From Lycorma delicatula (taxonomy: Eukaryota > Arthropoda > Insecta > Hemiptera > Fulgoridae), in assembly GCF_047948215.1 (NCBI RefSeq), contig NC_134455.1, positions 344,744,997 to 344,808,996 on the forward strand: a stretch of DNA of 64,000 bases, read 5' to 3'. Shown one piece after another: positions 35,691 through 47,190 of this stretch. The position numbers and the translations under genes were made by a program. The notes beneath the pieces were generated by a model. It searched no databases. It saw only the letters and a list, made by a program, of their open reading frames with translations, and was not told the DNA's origin. Position 1 is the stretch's first letter. Every line of letters starts with the position of its first letter.

Positions 35691-37540
35691 TCAAAACCTA
35701 AAAGGCTTCTAATTTAGCTAAATCTATTTGTATCGGGACTATTCTTTTAATATAATTTAGATAGATTAAATAACAGAAAATTTGACTAATATTTGCGAAT
35801 ATTAATATATTAACTTGTTTTAATAATAATTAATTGTATGATGTAAGAAAAACAGAAGATTTTCTAACTGATGGCCATAATTTAGAAATGTGAGTAATTA
35901 TTTCAAATTTATTAATCATATGGACTTCATCACATTTATAAATCAAAATGGACTCGGTTCACTTTTTAAACTATTTACTGTAATTTGAATGCATTATGAT
36001 TGAGGAAAGTATGAACAATTAGAATAAATAAATTAGCTATAATAAGACAAATAAATACTCAATACTGAATTAAGATAAGTTTAAGGAATTAAGTATTAAG
36101 TTGTTAATAATGAATAAAAATATGAATAATTGAATTGAAGTAGAAAAATTAACAGATTTTTATTAACCAGCTAATTATTTTGTATAATATTATTTTAAGC
36201 TTAGTTCAAGATATTGGGAATTCATTAAAATTTTGAAAATTAGGAATGCTACATCTAGGATTATATCAACTAGAGAATTATTCAATGAAATAGAAAAGAT
36301 TTCCAAATATTATGTAATCAATTGACAGTGGAACTAAAATTGGAGAATTTGGACATTATAAGATTAGTTCTAAGGATATAGTATATTTTCTTAATTGGTA
36401 ATTTTAAACATAGTGCACACCAAGGTTTTTTAAATATTACAGAGATCCAAAAAAGTATGATGACCATGAAGCTATGTGTAACTTATATACCAATAAAAAT
36501 GAACTTGTAAATATGTTGTGCAGAGAGATGGTTCTGTTATGATTACAAAAATACTTACGGCTACAAAAAGAACACATAAATATATTTATCAAAGTGAATA
36601 TCACAATAATATTATAATATATCATTATTATATATTATATAGATATTATGATATATCAGAGATCATTAAATTAAAGCTAAGAAATTACAAGATTAAAGAA
36701 TGTATTAGGATTGATGATGTTTTGCATCAACATATCTTTTTATTGGACTTTAATATTAAAGCTGTTACAAAATATTGTTTCCATATTCCCTCCATTCTTT
36801 CCTGTAAGTTATAATTCTCTTTATTTATTAATTCTTTATTCAATTAGTCAAGAACTGTATTTATGATATACATATAGGCAGGTGGTGTAATATAGAATCT
36901 TATTTGTAAATCTTTCTTCCTCTGATTCCATTATTTGTGGATGGTTTGGAAGCCCAGTAAATTGTACAAATGAAGTTGTACCTATCATGATGTTACATAA
37001 CTTTTCTCACTGCTATTGAGTGCTGATTTCAAACATTCTACTGAAATTCTGTTGCCATGTAAATTGTAAATTTGTAAAAAATCTAACACATTTTCATCAA
37101 TAGTTTCTGAATTTTTACTTTTAAACAACATGCAAACATGCTTAATAAAAATAAATAAATAAATAAATATATGCACTACATCATGAGAAGTAGACACGTA
37201 CAAACATTTGTATATGATTGCATCATACAGACCTCTGTTCTTGCCTACTACAGAACTTAAAATCGTATTCAGTCTAGCTTCACTTGTCTATACTGTGTGT
37301 TGTGATTCGTAGAGTTGTTAGTGTTTTACTATATTTTAATCAATTCTTTATAATACAAAGGAATTTTTCTCATTTTCATTTGCTTCAACATGGCTTCTGC
37401 CATGTTGAAGCAAATCTTCCAGACAATTTAATCTCAAAGAAATACTATTTCAGAATTGATAAAAATAGGTTTTTTTTTATTGTGCACTCAGGGATCATGA
37501 TAAAATCTGGGTGTCTCATGTTATTTGCATATTGTGCTCA
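35691..37540. other. AT-rich intergenic sequence
   Basis: No coding signal. AT palindromes occur around 36600-36660 and a strong hairpin at 37378-37415. Confidence 0.55.
37378..37415. repeat. Perfect 17-bp hairpin, tetraloop
   Basis: Arms 37378-37394 and 37399-37415 are exact reverse complements around TTCT. Confidence 0.95.
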
Positions 37541-37559
37541 GTAGCAAACTGGGATCATG

Positions 37560-38311
37560 AACATTTTTCACAAACAATACTACAATCGGTTACAGAAGAG
37601 AATAACTTCAGTGACGAACAGTTGTGTAATTGTGATGAAATGACTATTGCCAACAGTCTGGTATGAAAATAAACAGAGAAAGGGTAACTTTTCTTTTGTG
37701 TACCAGTAAGTCAGGAAATCATAAATTGAAGCCATTGCTCATTGGCAATTGTACCAGCTCACATTGCTTCAAGCACGTTAATATGAATTCATTACCATTT
37801 TAAAAATAGTAAAATGCTTGGATGAGGTAATATTTTTTTAACGTGATTTAACGACGAATTGTGCCTTGTGTTAAAAATTATTCACGAGTTCTAAAATTGG
37901 AAGAAAAAGCTTTATTACTTATTGACAATTGCCCTACTGAAAATAATCGTAATGTGTTTACCCAAGAATACCACATCTTTGATCCAACCATTAGACCTTA
38001 GAGTTATAAGAGCATTTAAAGCTTACTACCGACGAGAGCTACTGACCGCTGTCGTTAACTCAGAATTACAAGTAACAGAATTTCTTAATACTGTGTCATT
38101 TAAAAAATGTTGTATACAGCGCTGTCAAATTCAACCAGGCAAGAATTGTCTAAGTGATTTAAATGAGTGGGTTCAAGAAAACCAACACCCGTTGCCCATT
38201 CATTACATGGCTGATAAAGAATTTGTAAACTCCATTCTACAACCTAACGATAATTTGCCGGAGGAAGAAGGGGAAGGTGTTGCAGAGGTCGCTGTGGAAA
38301 ATATAGTGTAA
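37560..38311 (+). mobile_element. pogo/Tigger-type DDE transposase relic
   Basis: Fragments in order match the DDE_1 transposase core. The first catalytic Asp lies in QLCNCDEM (GAT at 37634). RVTFLLCTSKSGNHKLKPLLIGNC follows, then SLPF, then the second Asp in ALLLIDNCP (GAC at 37924). The C-terminal ORF 37922-38311 reads LPKNTTSLIQPLD, holding the third Asp, then IRAFKAYYRRELL and an acidic end. All three catalytic Asp codons survive but in different frames, so it is a dead copy. Terminal inverted repeats and TA target sites were not located. Confidence 0.9.
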
Positions 38312-40990
38312 TAACATGGATGGGAGGGCAACAAAGAGATACTGATGATAGTCATTAATGCATTTACAAAGTGTAAAGTCATATTATAAAGAAAGAACAT
38401 TCAACCACGAAACAAAAAACAATAACTTGTTATTTAAAAAAATAATTTACATTCAAAGAAAAACTATTGTATCTTCCACACTTAACTTGCTCGTGCTAAG
38501 TACACTTGTAAACCATTATTTACTTTATTTTTTGCCTATTTTTTAAATTGATCCTCTTTGTGATTAAAACCTAAACTTTTGAATAACTTTTGAATTTATC
38601 TGTTTGAATAAATAAAAACTTAGTTGATTTAAACAAAATTTAAATGCACACAGATAAATAATAAATTTGTTAAATATTGATTTCATAGTAATCATACATT
38701 TATTGGTAAATAAATCATATGATTTATTTACTTCAGAATTTTTACTGTAGACTCAACACTCTAAGATCTTATCAGGAAAAAAAGAAACCATGTGTATTGA
38801 AACACATAGAATTACCATGTCTGTTTATTCTGTATAAATGGTTTTCTTTAAAAAAATTCTGTGTATTGGTGCATTTCTCTAAACTGTAACGTAACATTCT
38901 GGTAAAGTAAAATTCATTAATTCTGTAAAATCCTTTAATGACAGACAACAGTAATTTATTATGCCAGATGTTTATTTCACCATAAATTGTTTACAAATAA
39001 TAAGCTCCTTTGCAGTAAATATGAACTACCAAAAACAAAAATATGAGATAGAACACCGAAAACTTATTTCGTATCCCCTGTATACCCTACTAAAAAATTA
39101 CTGTACATAGCTATTTTTATTTATAAGCAAAATGTCATTTATCTACAACTTATGCTTTCTTGGTTTCTGTAACTACCTGCAGTTCCAGTTCTAAAATTTT
39201 CCATAAATGATTAATATTATATAATATATTATAATGATTAATTATATTATAATATAATATAATATAATTTTAAAGTTCTTCATTAATACATGTACTTAAC
39301 ATGAAAGATCTTAAAAAAATAAGTACTTTAAATTTTATATTGGTAAATTTATCGCTAAATTTCTGTGAAAATTTTAAGTATAATAACTGGATTTTTAGAT
39401 ACATGTTATTTTATTAATGCAATACCTGAAGAATTCATGGAATTCTTTTAAGTAGTTTTATATGCAGGAAAATTGTAAAAATAAAGCTACTGCCTTCAAT
39501 AATGATGTGCATATGAACAATCCATATACCATCATGCAGTGTCTGAACGTCACATATTCATATTTGCCACATAATTAAAATATGTAATTATTGAATCCTT
39601 CAATAGTTAATTATTAGTTTAGCAGTTGTATTCTATTAGATATCTTGAAGCTGAAAACTTGAAAATACTGTTTTAATGTTTTTCAACTTCACAGGCATAA
39701 CTCAATAATTTTATTATAAAACTAAAGCCATATACCGGCAATGATATAAGAATTCACAGTAAAACTATCATCAATATGAATCTAATCTTATGTAAACCAA
39801 GGCCAGAAATAATAAAATAAACCATTAGCACCTTTTTCAAACATTCTAATCTACAATTGTTACATAAACAAAAAATTCATTTTTGTACTAAGGTTACATA
39901 TTAATTGGCAATGATTACATACTAAAGCCTATAATGTTCTTACAGGACATTTTTTATCATTGTGCTGTTGATCCTATAATTGTCTGGTAATGCTAATACA
40001 ACTGTGATTATCCATATTTTATTATATGGATAATATAATATAATATAATTTTAAAGTTCTTCATTAATACATGTACTTAACATGAATGATTTCTTGCATT
40101 TTAAATAAACCAGGAGTTGCAACAACAATGTAGAGTCATATAACAGAATTTCTTTACATCATTTTTCACCGTAGCACTAATTCACAGATACCAATTAAAT
40201 ATACAAGTAGACATATTTTGAGTAAATTCTTTATTAACCTTTTTATGTAAGTGTTATTGTGAGTGTTATGTGTGTCTTTGATATATAAAGAAATACTAAT
40301 TTTAATAATTCATATCAACATAATTAAGTATAAACAACTGGTAACCATGGCAATTGGTATTGCCATGGTTACCAGTTGTATTTTGGTAAATAACAAGTTT
40401 GTTTACATTTTTAGAAAGAAATATATCTTGATATTAGAAATAAAAAGGAAATGAAGTCAGGTCTGACCATACACTGCTCACCAAAAAATCATACAAAGTT
40501 ATTTACTCATTTAAATTATAATCAAATTTACAAGTAATAAGAATGGTAAAAATAATAGTTTATACATATGAAGCAGTGTAGACAATGAAAGTAACAAATA
40601 AATTATCTATACAGTAACTTATGTTAACAACAAAAAAGGTACAATTAACAATTAAAATGTAATGTAATAATATCATGCAATTGTACACAACTTATAAAAT
40701 CATAGTGTTGTATTTATCAAGATAACAAAATTACAAGGCACATATTGCCAAGTCAAATGGAAATGTCTAAATTCATGTTTAGAACAAATTGTTATCATTT
40801 ATGAATGACAAATAGTATGTAATAGTTATCTCAAAACATAAATTGTAATTATATTCACTTATTTAAATATGCAATGAATCAAAGTTACAATCAATTATAC
40901 AGTAAATAGAATAAATCATAATTCTGATAAATAGATTAGTTTATGTAATAATCATAAGTAACTACATAACTCTATATAGGATTGCATCCA
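38312..40990. other. AT-rich intergenic sequence with a direct repeat and a hairpin
   Basis: No gene recognised. A stretch of about 60 bp beginning AATATAATATAATTTTAAAG occurs near 39245 and again near 40030. The strong hairpin at 40334-40379 is listed separately. Confidence 0.55.
40334..40379. repeat. Perfect 21-bp hairpin, tetraloop
   Basis: Arms 40334-40354 and 40359-40379 are exact reverse complements around TGGT. It is the longest perfect inverted repeat noticed in the window. Confidence 0.95.
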
Positions 40991-41345
40991 TATAGGATCT
41001 CTTATAATATTGTTTTATGCATTAAGAAGTATCAATTGGCCAGGGCAGTCACATGCCAATGGAAATTATAAGTAAATTATCTAGGGTAAGCTAAACCTCT
41101 AGATTGATTCTACCTACCATCGCAAAGATCTAGGATTTATTTAGTAATATTGTTCATTAAGCCTCATGCGTCAAGATGTATCCATTGGCTAGAGCAATCA
41201 CATGTCAGTGTCAGATTAAGTGTACATGATCTAAAGTGGACTAAACCTCTAGAATAGTGGTATGCAGCATTGCAAAGATCTAAGTTTTCTTTGGTAATGT
41301 TGTTCGTGAACCTTATATGTCAAGATGTATCAAGCTTGATAGATA
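40990..41345. repeat. Diverged tandem repeat, period about 149 bp
   Basis: Recurring landmarks are TATCMATTGGCYAGRGC near 41031 and 41180, CTAAACCTCTAGA twice, GCAAAGATCTA twice, and GTCAAGATGTATC near 41170 and 41320. It lies on the 3' side of the minus-strand BEL/Pao integrase, so it may be LTR-derived. Confidence 0.75.
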
Positions 41346-41379
41346 CCAAATAATAATTAATAATAATAATAATAATAAT

Positions 41380-41890
41380 AGTTAAGAATCATTTGACTGA
41401 TAACACGATGCATGTGATGTTTGACACTTTTAATTGCACTTTCCCACAAACCACCAAATTCAGGAGATGCAAGAGGAATGAATGACCAATTGAAATCTTG
41501 TTTCATTGAAAATTATTTAATATTTGATTTAAAACTGTCTGATTAAAGAGTTGATATAGGTTATAAAGTACGTTTTTAGCAGAGTAAAAATTAATATAAT
41601 TATCAGAAAAGATTTGCTTAGGAATACTTGTACCACTACGAGATATGAATTATTTTAAGGCTGTGTAGTTAAGTAAGAGACTAGTTCTAAATGTATTGCC
41701 TTAGTCGCAAGACATATAAAAAGTGCAATTTAAGCTATAGTAATAGACTTAGATTGCTGCTTGCCATGGCGAATCATAATTGGACCACCATAATCCACTG
41801 AACAAGCAGAGAATGGTCATAAAGGAACTACTTTAAAACGTTGACCAATACTACTTGGTAGTTGACCAACTTATTAACAATTGATGTAAT
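41380..41890 (-). mobile_element. BEL/Pao integrase core relic
   Basis: On the minus strand the integrase core is readable: SVDYGGPIMI holding the first Asp, ATKAIHLELVSYLTT, SRSGTSIPKQIFSDNYINF holding the second Asp, and WSFIPLASPEFGGLWESAIK holding the catalytic Glu, followed by SVKHHMHRV. The D-D-E residues are all present, but stops and frame changes lie between them. No reverse transcriptase is seen to its right. It is not obviously from the same copy as the BEL/Pao protease relics at 7365 and 52536. Confidence 0.88.
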
Positions 41891-41938
41891 GATGATAACG
41901 ATTACATGAACTTAAGGAAACATTTAAATAAAAAAAAT

Positions 41939-42619
41939 GAACCAGAAGAAGAAATAAAGAAAGAGGAAGGTAGAGTATTTACGCCGAAAGTTATGAAAGT
42001 TAAGTCAGCTCGCTAGACCTATAGACCCATTGTCGCTTGATGATTGTGCAATGTATTACTTGGATCTGATTGTAATGGATAGAAATAGGTAAATAACATA
42101 AACGATCGTTGGACGATTGGACACCGCATTGTTTTGTTCAAAGGAAATAAATTTATAATTGAAAATAAAACTTATAAAGGAACTGATGGTTTACATCAAT
42201 TGATATTTCTGAAGAAACCTAAATACTATACGATTAAAGACTGGAATAATTACAAAAAAATATAACAATACTGAAGCGCATAAAAGTCAAACGACTGTCA
42301 CATAATTTCCAGCAGATCTGTCAAATACAATAATTTTATTAAGCAATTTTTTCCCCAGAAACGATTAGGTGTCAATTATGAAGAGGAGGAGGAGGAAAGC
42401 ACTATAACTGGTTCAGAGCTCCTTATGAGGGTAATGAAAACATTTAAACCGGATTAGGATCCGAACTTGGACGATCCGAACGAACTTTGTGATAGACTGC
42501 GTCTATTGTTGGCCTCAAACCGTGCAGATCATACGGGTCATAATAACGAAATAGTTTCCGTTATAGAAAAATTACAAGAAGGCAGATATATAAAGGGTAG
42601 AGGTAAGATTTTATTTTAA
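41939..42619 (+). pseudogene. Relic of an arthropod element protein (DUF8207-like)
   Basis: Fragments read EPEEEIKKEEGRVFTP, RWTIGHRIVLFKGNKFII, YKGTDGLHQLIFLKKP, IKDWNNYKKI, then FFPQKRLGV, an acidic EEEEES run, and DPNELCDRLRLLLASNRA followed by HTGHNNEIVSVIEKLQEG. I remember this order (a Y-x-GT-x-GL block, then an nY-x-x-I block, then a dpNEL-x-dRL-x-LLaS block) from uncharacterised insect proteins; I believe the first part is catalogued as DUF8207, but that is from memory. Several stops break it. Two more small frames follow closely, as in a compact virus-like or large mobile element. No polymerase, capsid or integrase of such an element was found nearby. Confidence 0.5.
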
Positions 42620-42630
42620 TCCGTTCAAAG

Positions 42631-42816
42631 ATGAGTATCGACAAGTTCGGTAATTTTCATACCGGAGCATACGATAATAGACCACCACCTACGCGGGTTA
42701 TTGAAACATTTGACAAAACCGCCGATGGAGATTACAATATCAAAAAACGAAGGTTGTGCATCGTCGGAAGTTCCGTTGACGATGATGATGCAACCACTTC
42801 TGGTTTTGTTTTGTAA
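42631..42816 (+). CDS. Small ORF with DKFG start and fibre-like motif
   Basis: A 61-residue frame, ATG to TAA, starting 11 bp after the previous stop. It begins MSIDKFGNFHTG and ends with ADGDYNIKKRRL, then VDDDDATTSG. The pattern of kri/RL, then a short gap, then P/S-x-x-x-DA resembles the repeat found in phage and virus tail-fibre or fibre-like proteins. The next frame carries a second version. It is intact here, unlike its neighbours, but probably only because it is short. Confidence 0.45.
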   Translation: MSIDKFGNFHTGAYDNRPPPTRVIETFDKTADGDYNIKKRRLCIVGSSVDDDDATTSGFVL

Positions 42817-42822
42817 ACAAAA

Positions 42823-43034
42823 TTTACGTAAAGCAAAACAGTGGATTTACAACTGTTTTACTATCGAAAATCTATAGGCTAATCTTTTCAAATGAGCGAT
42901 TATGTGATATCGGTGAACCTGTTAAGAAGACTGACGCCGTTAACCTCAATTATTTGCACAACAACTTGTTTCGCGAAAAGAATATAATTGATATGAAAAG
43001 AAGCATTTTAATGAACTCTGTGTCTCCAAGATGA
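42823..43034 (+). pseudogene. Second fibre-like fragment, truncated
   Basis: This frame reads NKIYVKQNSGF, then NERLCDIGEPVKKTDAVNL and YLHNNLFRE, ending at a stop that overlaps the next ATG at 43031. RL-x-x-IG-x-P-x-x-x-x-DAVN is the classic form of the fibre-like repeat. The C-terminal part of the protein is missing because LINE sequence takes over. Confidence 0.45.
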
Positions 43035-43765
43035 AACCAGACGCGATTGTATATACTGATGGATCGAAACAAAACGATACAGTTGGCTGTGCATTTGTTG
43101 TCTATGAAAGAACTTGGTCTACCCGGTATTACGATGTGTTTACCGCTGAACTATACGCTATAAATAAGGCTCTAAACATCATTAACCCTAAATATAGAAA
43201 AATTCTTATTTGCAGTGACTCGTGTAGTGCTCTCCAAGCCTTAAAAAACCATTGTTTCTGTTTTTGCGTAGTATAGGGTTAATACAAAAAAATTAATTAC
43301 TCTAGTCCTATGTATTGTTTTTGTTATCCGAGTAGCGAGCCGAGCCTTTTACACTCCCTATCGGAATTTTTTTTTTATATATATATATATATATATATTC
43401 ATTTTTTTTTTTTTTTTTATGTTTTTTAAATTCGTCTGTGATGAGATTAGTTGTAAGATTTTTGTGATATTAGTTGTAAGACTTTTGTGATATTAGTTGT
43501 AAGACATAATAGTTTTAAGTTTTATATCCTTTTTTAGTTTTAAGTTTTATTTATTTTTAATATGATAGTTTTTAACGTAGTTTTAAGTTACATGTTAGTG
43601 TTTTTGTTATCTGAGAATGGGCCTTTTACACCCATTCCGGATTTTGTTTCCTGTGATAGTAGTTTTAAGTTTTAATTTTATGTAACAACCTTAATTACTT
43701 TTATTTATTTTCCGGGCGATGATAACGTCCAACCGTTTTTCGCCCTAAAAAAAAAAAATATATAT
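43031..43765 (+). mobile_element. LINE 3' end: RNase H fragment and 3' UTR
   Basis: The frame 43031-43276 reads AIVYTDGSKQNDTVGCAFVV, then FTAELYAINKALNI and ILICSDSCSALQAL, which are the D, E and D regions of LINE-type RNase H. The protein ends soon after that, so the C-terminus is missing. The 3' UTR contains a (TA) and T-rich stretch at 43375-43420, a 23-bp tandem repeat at 43446-43511, and a stem-like end (CGGGCGATGATAACG ... CGCCC) followed by poly-A at about 43747. That ending is typical of Jockey-group elements as I remember them. Confidence 0.85.
43446..43511. repeat. 23-bp tandem repeat, nearly three units
   Basis: Units begin ATTAGTTGTAAGA at 43446, 43469 and 43492; the third is partial. 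Confidence 0.9.
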
Positions 43766-44228
43766 ATATATACAGCATTTGTACCTGCTTTGACCTGCGC
43801 AGTGCTCAGTAGATTAAGTGATGATATGGCCGTTTAAGTCCTCCTGACCTACGCCCTTAAAAACTACTGAAAGACCTGCTGCCCTCTTTCAGGAATCATT
43901 CCTGTCTGACTCTCAACAGGTACTTCTCTGATATGGTTGCATCTTCAGTCTAACTACTCTGTATCTGTACTGTCTACTAGTCTATTGTAGAAAGGTAACT
44001 TGTTCAGTACGTAATTCTTTACAAATATTTTCTCACTTTTTAAAACATACACCAATGTGTTTAGAAAATTAAAAGGAATATATTGTTGCAGCTACAGAAA
44101 ATATTCGTAATCTTGTTAATGTACCAGTGATAAAATTTTGAACAGAATTTGATAAGATGTTTTGTCATAACAGTTTCAGTTGTTATTATGATCCTGTTGA
44201 GTGACTGTTGCTGCTGTTATGTTTCATC
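43766..44228. other. Intergenic sequence
   Basis: Starts with (TA)n after the LINE tail. No gene recognised. Confidence 0.5.
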
Positions 44229-44540
44229 TTTTTTCCCCTGTTTCGCCTTCGGGAATCACTGTCAGGTACTACTTAAGAGGATGAATGAGGATGATATGTA
44301 TGAGTGAGTGAAGTGTAGTCTTGTACAGTCTCAGGTCGACCATTTCTGAAATGTTGTGATTAATTGAAACCCAACCACCAAAGAACACTATCCACAACAG
44401 AACAGTATCCACAATCTAGTATTCAATGTGTATAAAAGTAACTGCCCGTACTAGGATTTTAATGCTGGAACTCCTTCGACTTCAAAATCAGTTGATTTGT
44501 GAAGATGCATTCATCATTAGACCAACGTGGTGGGTGGTTG
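44229..44540 (-). mobile_element. tRNA-derived SINE, reverse orientation
   Basis: In reverse it has the same layout as the SINE at 1356: a head with ACCACGTTGGTCTAATGATG (A-box-like), a B-box-like segment, a body with the ACACTTCACTCACTCATAC region, and an A-rich end (T run at 44229). It is clearly diverged from the copy in the duplicated blocks. Confidence 0.72.
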
Positions 44541-44687
44541 TTTCATACTGCATTCAACTGATATTGGCAACTTTGTGATCGGACAGCATGTTTAATTTGA
44601 ATCATGTCTTCATTTAGTATATTGTTCTGTGTTTTTATGTTTATGTATTTATTAAGAAGATTGTTGTTAATGGCTTTGTGGATTCAA

Positions 44688-44925
44688 CTTTAATGCATTG
44701 TAGTTCCAGCAGGATGGAGCTACAACACACACTATCAGAGCCTCTATGTGGTTGTTTGAGAGGTGTTTTCAGGCTATGTGAATTCCAAAGGAGGAGGAGA
44801 TGTTGCATCACCAGCCATTCTCCAGACCTGTCAGTATGCAACTGTTTTCCCTGTGGTTATCAAAATTCTAGTGTTAATCAGTAGACCTGATAACATTGAA
44901 GATTCAAAACCTCCATATATAAAAA
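44688..44925 (+). mobile_element. DDE transposase C-terminal fragment (mariner-like superfamily)
   Basis: Adjoining frames read VPAGWSYNTHYQSLY (usually FQQDGA-x-x-H), CFQAM and SKGGGDVASPAILQTCQ (usually SPDLTPCDFFLWGYLK), then RPDNIEDSK. This matches the second and third catalytic regions of the DDE_3 family transposases. Only about 240 bp remain, with frame changes. It sits about 110 bp before duplicated block C. Confidence 0.72.
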
Positions 44926-46225
44926 AAAAAATAGCTTTACATTTGATTTAATTATATATTAAAACATGCTTAGTTAAATTACATTTTTATTATTTATTTC
45001 ATATTTTATTCACCAGGTCCTGTGTATTAGCCATTATAGTGAATTTGTTTATAGAACTATAAAGCATGTATTGGTGTAGGTAAATATTTATGTAGGATAC
45101 TGAAATAAATACTAAGCTGATATGTTTTTTAAATGCAAAGTTTTTATTGTAGCTGATTATTGCCGTGAGTTTTTGATGTAGGCTGTAGTTTGCATAGTTG
45201 CAGAATGTACATGATTCACTCCCTTACATGAAGGTGAACAATTTTCAAAGTGTAAATGAAAATTTAAAAATATTGTTTTCTAGTTTTTTAATTAATGATT
45301 CTAATTTTATAGAAAATAACATTTCTCAGTTCCTGTTATATTTTCAATTACTAGAGACTGAGGATATAACTAAATTTATTTTTCATAAACCTACTATCAC
45401 CAAAATAGTAGCTTTCTGAAATTTGTTAAATACATAGTTCATATTTGAAGTACATACTGACTTTGATAACACTTATTGTCATAAATGCAGGCCTAAAATC
45501 TTATCATAAATTAAGATGAGTTGAAAGATAAGCGACTAAGCGACTAAGCGACTAAGCTTCCAGAGGTTATCAGGTATTTAGTTTATGAAAAACTGTTTAC
45601 ATATAAACTGCATCTCACTTCCTTGAGATTTCTATTCATCCTAAAATACAAATTTTTAAAATATTTAACTTCCACTACCTTTGTATTTTATCCTTTTTGT
45701 TGTCACTAAATATGTCAGAACTTATTATTCTGTAATTTAAAAGTGTGTTGTTTAGCAATGAAATAAGTTAATTTCTATCCAAAAGAATTAATGTGCTAAT
45801 TATTACTAATTCTAAAGTAAAATGATTTTCTTCAAAATCTCATCTAATTACATTTTTTACTTTTTTTTTCTCGTTTGAATTTAGAGAGTGTTTTCACCCC
45901 AAGAAAGCATTATTGAAAGCATGTACTACTACTACTACTACTTTTAAGTTAGTAGTAATTTACTATTATTACTGGGATTTTTTTTGTGTATTCTTTAAGA
46001 TTACATTTTTAAAGTTCGGTAAAACACCAGGGTCAAAGTCCCTGGTGCTCCAGCCCGTGAATATAGGTGGTCCATCACTACCGGCTCTGGTGCCAGTGAT
46101 TGTCATCAAGAATGCTTGATCGCTGGCCGTGTATCCTTCCTACACTCTCCAGTCTGCAATGCGTTCTGCATCCAGTTAAGTAGTAGTCTGATCTGATTCA
46201 AGTAACTGATTGGTTACCACAGTCC

Positions 46226-46416
46226 AACCCACTGGAGTTGGTCCAGTGATGAACTCATCATGGCATATCAGCTTAATTTGAAGCAAAGAGTTCTAAGGTT
46301 CAAATCCTAGTAAAGGCAGTTTTTTTTATACAAATTTTAATACTAGATTGTGGATACTGATATTTTTAGTTGGTTTGGTTTCAATTAACCACACATTTCA
46401 GGAATGGACAACCTGA
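46226..46416 (+). mobile_element. SINE in copy C, 3' truncated
   Basis: It matches 1356-1546 almost base for base and then stops. The lost tail is replaced by the hairpin at 46423-46444. Confidence 0.85.
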
Positions 46417-46422
46417 ATGGAC

Positions 46423-46444
46423 CACAATGGACAACTCCATTGTG
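46423..46444. repeat. Perfect 9-bp hairpin at a deletion junction
   Basis: CACAATGGA and TCCATTGTG are reverse complements with loop CAAC. It stands exactly where copy C lost the SINE tail that copy A retains. Confidence 0.9.
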
Positions 46445-46920
46445 ATTTTTACATTATAGTAATCGTTTGTGATAGTGTAATGATGATTGTTGGTAGATAG
46501 TTATTCAATCATGAGTCTCAGTTTGGCAGAAGCATTACATACAATTAATCTACATACAATTAATCAAATTTGATTTAAAATCAATTTATATACATTAAAA
46601 AAGTGATTAGTGAAAGAACAGAGCCTTGTGGTAAACCAAATTCGGTTCAACATTTTTTACCAATTTTTTATATAGGGTAAAGATGTGAGAGTAAACAGTT
46701 TTAATGCTATGCCATGAAAATCCATACTTTCCATCTTTTTTAGAAGCCTTGAATTGGGCACTATGTCAAATGCAACAGGCAAGTCTAAGAAAATTGGCTA
46801 AGTCTTTTTATAAAATTATTTGTCAGAAATTTTCACAAGCTCAGTTGTACCATCTGCAGTGTACTTATTTCCTTTTGAAAGATTGTGTGTAAACTTAGAA
46901 CTGTACTAGGAAAGGTGTTA

Positions 46921-47190
46921 TTTTTTTAAACAAATATTTGTATTACCAACCCAGGAGATAAATTGTTTTTTACTAAGTTAATTATATGAATTATTTTATT
47001 ACGCTTCTGGTAATGGGATACATAAAGAAAGATTTATTTTTATTCAAAGTACCTATTTTTTTAAACAAATATTTGTATTACCAACCCAGGAGATAAATTG
47101 TTTTTTACTAAGTTAATTATATGAATTATTTTATTACGCTTCTGGTAATGGGATACATAAAGAAAGATTTATTTTTATTCAAAGTACCTA
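46921..47190. repeat. Perfect 135-bp tandem duplication private to copy C
   Basis: Units 46921-47055 and 47056-47190 appear identical. Copy A has one unit (near 2178-2350). Confidence 0.93.

Noticed and set aside
38203..38400. 65-residue minus-strand frame at the end of the pogo relic
   Set aside because: Antisense to the acidic C-terminus of the transposase.
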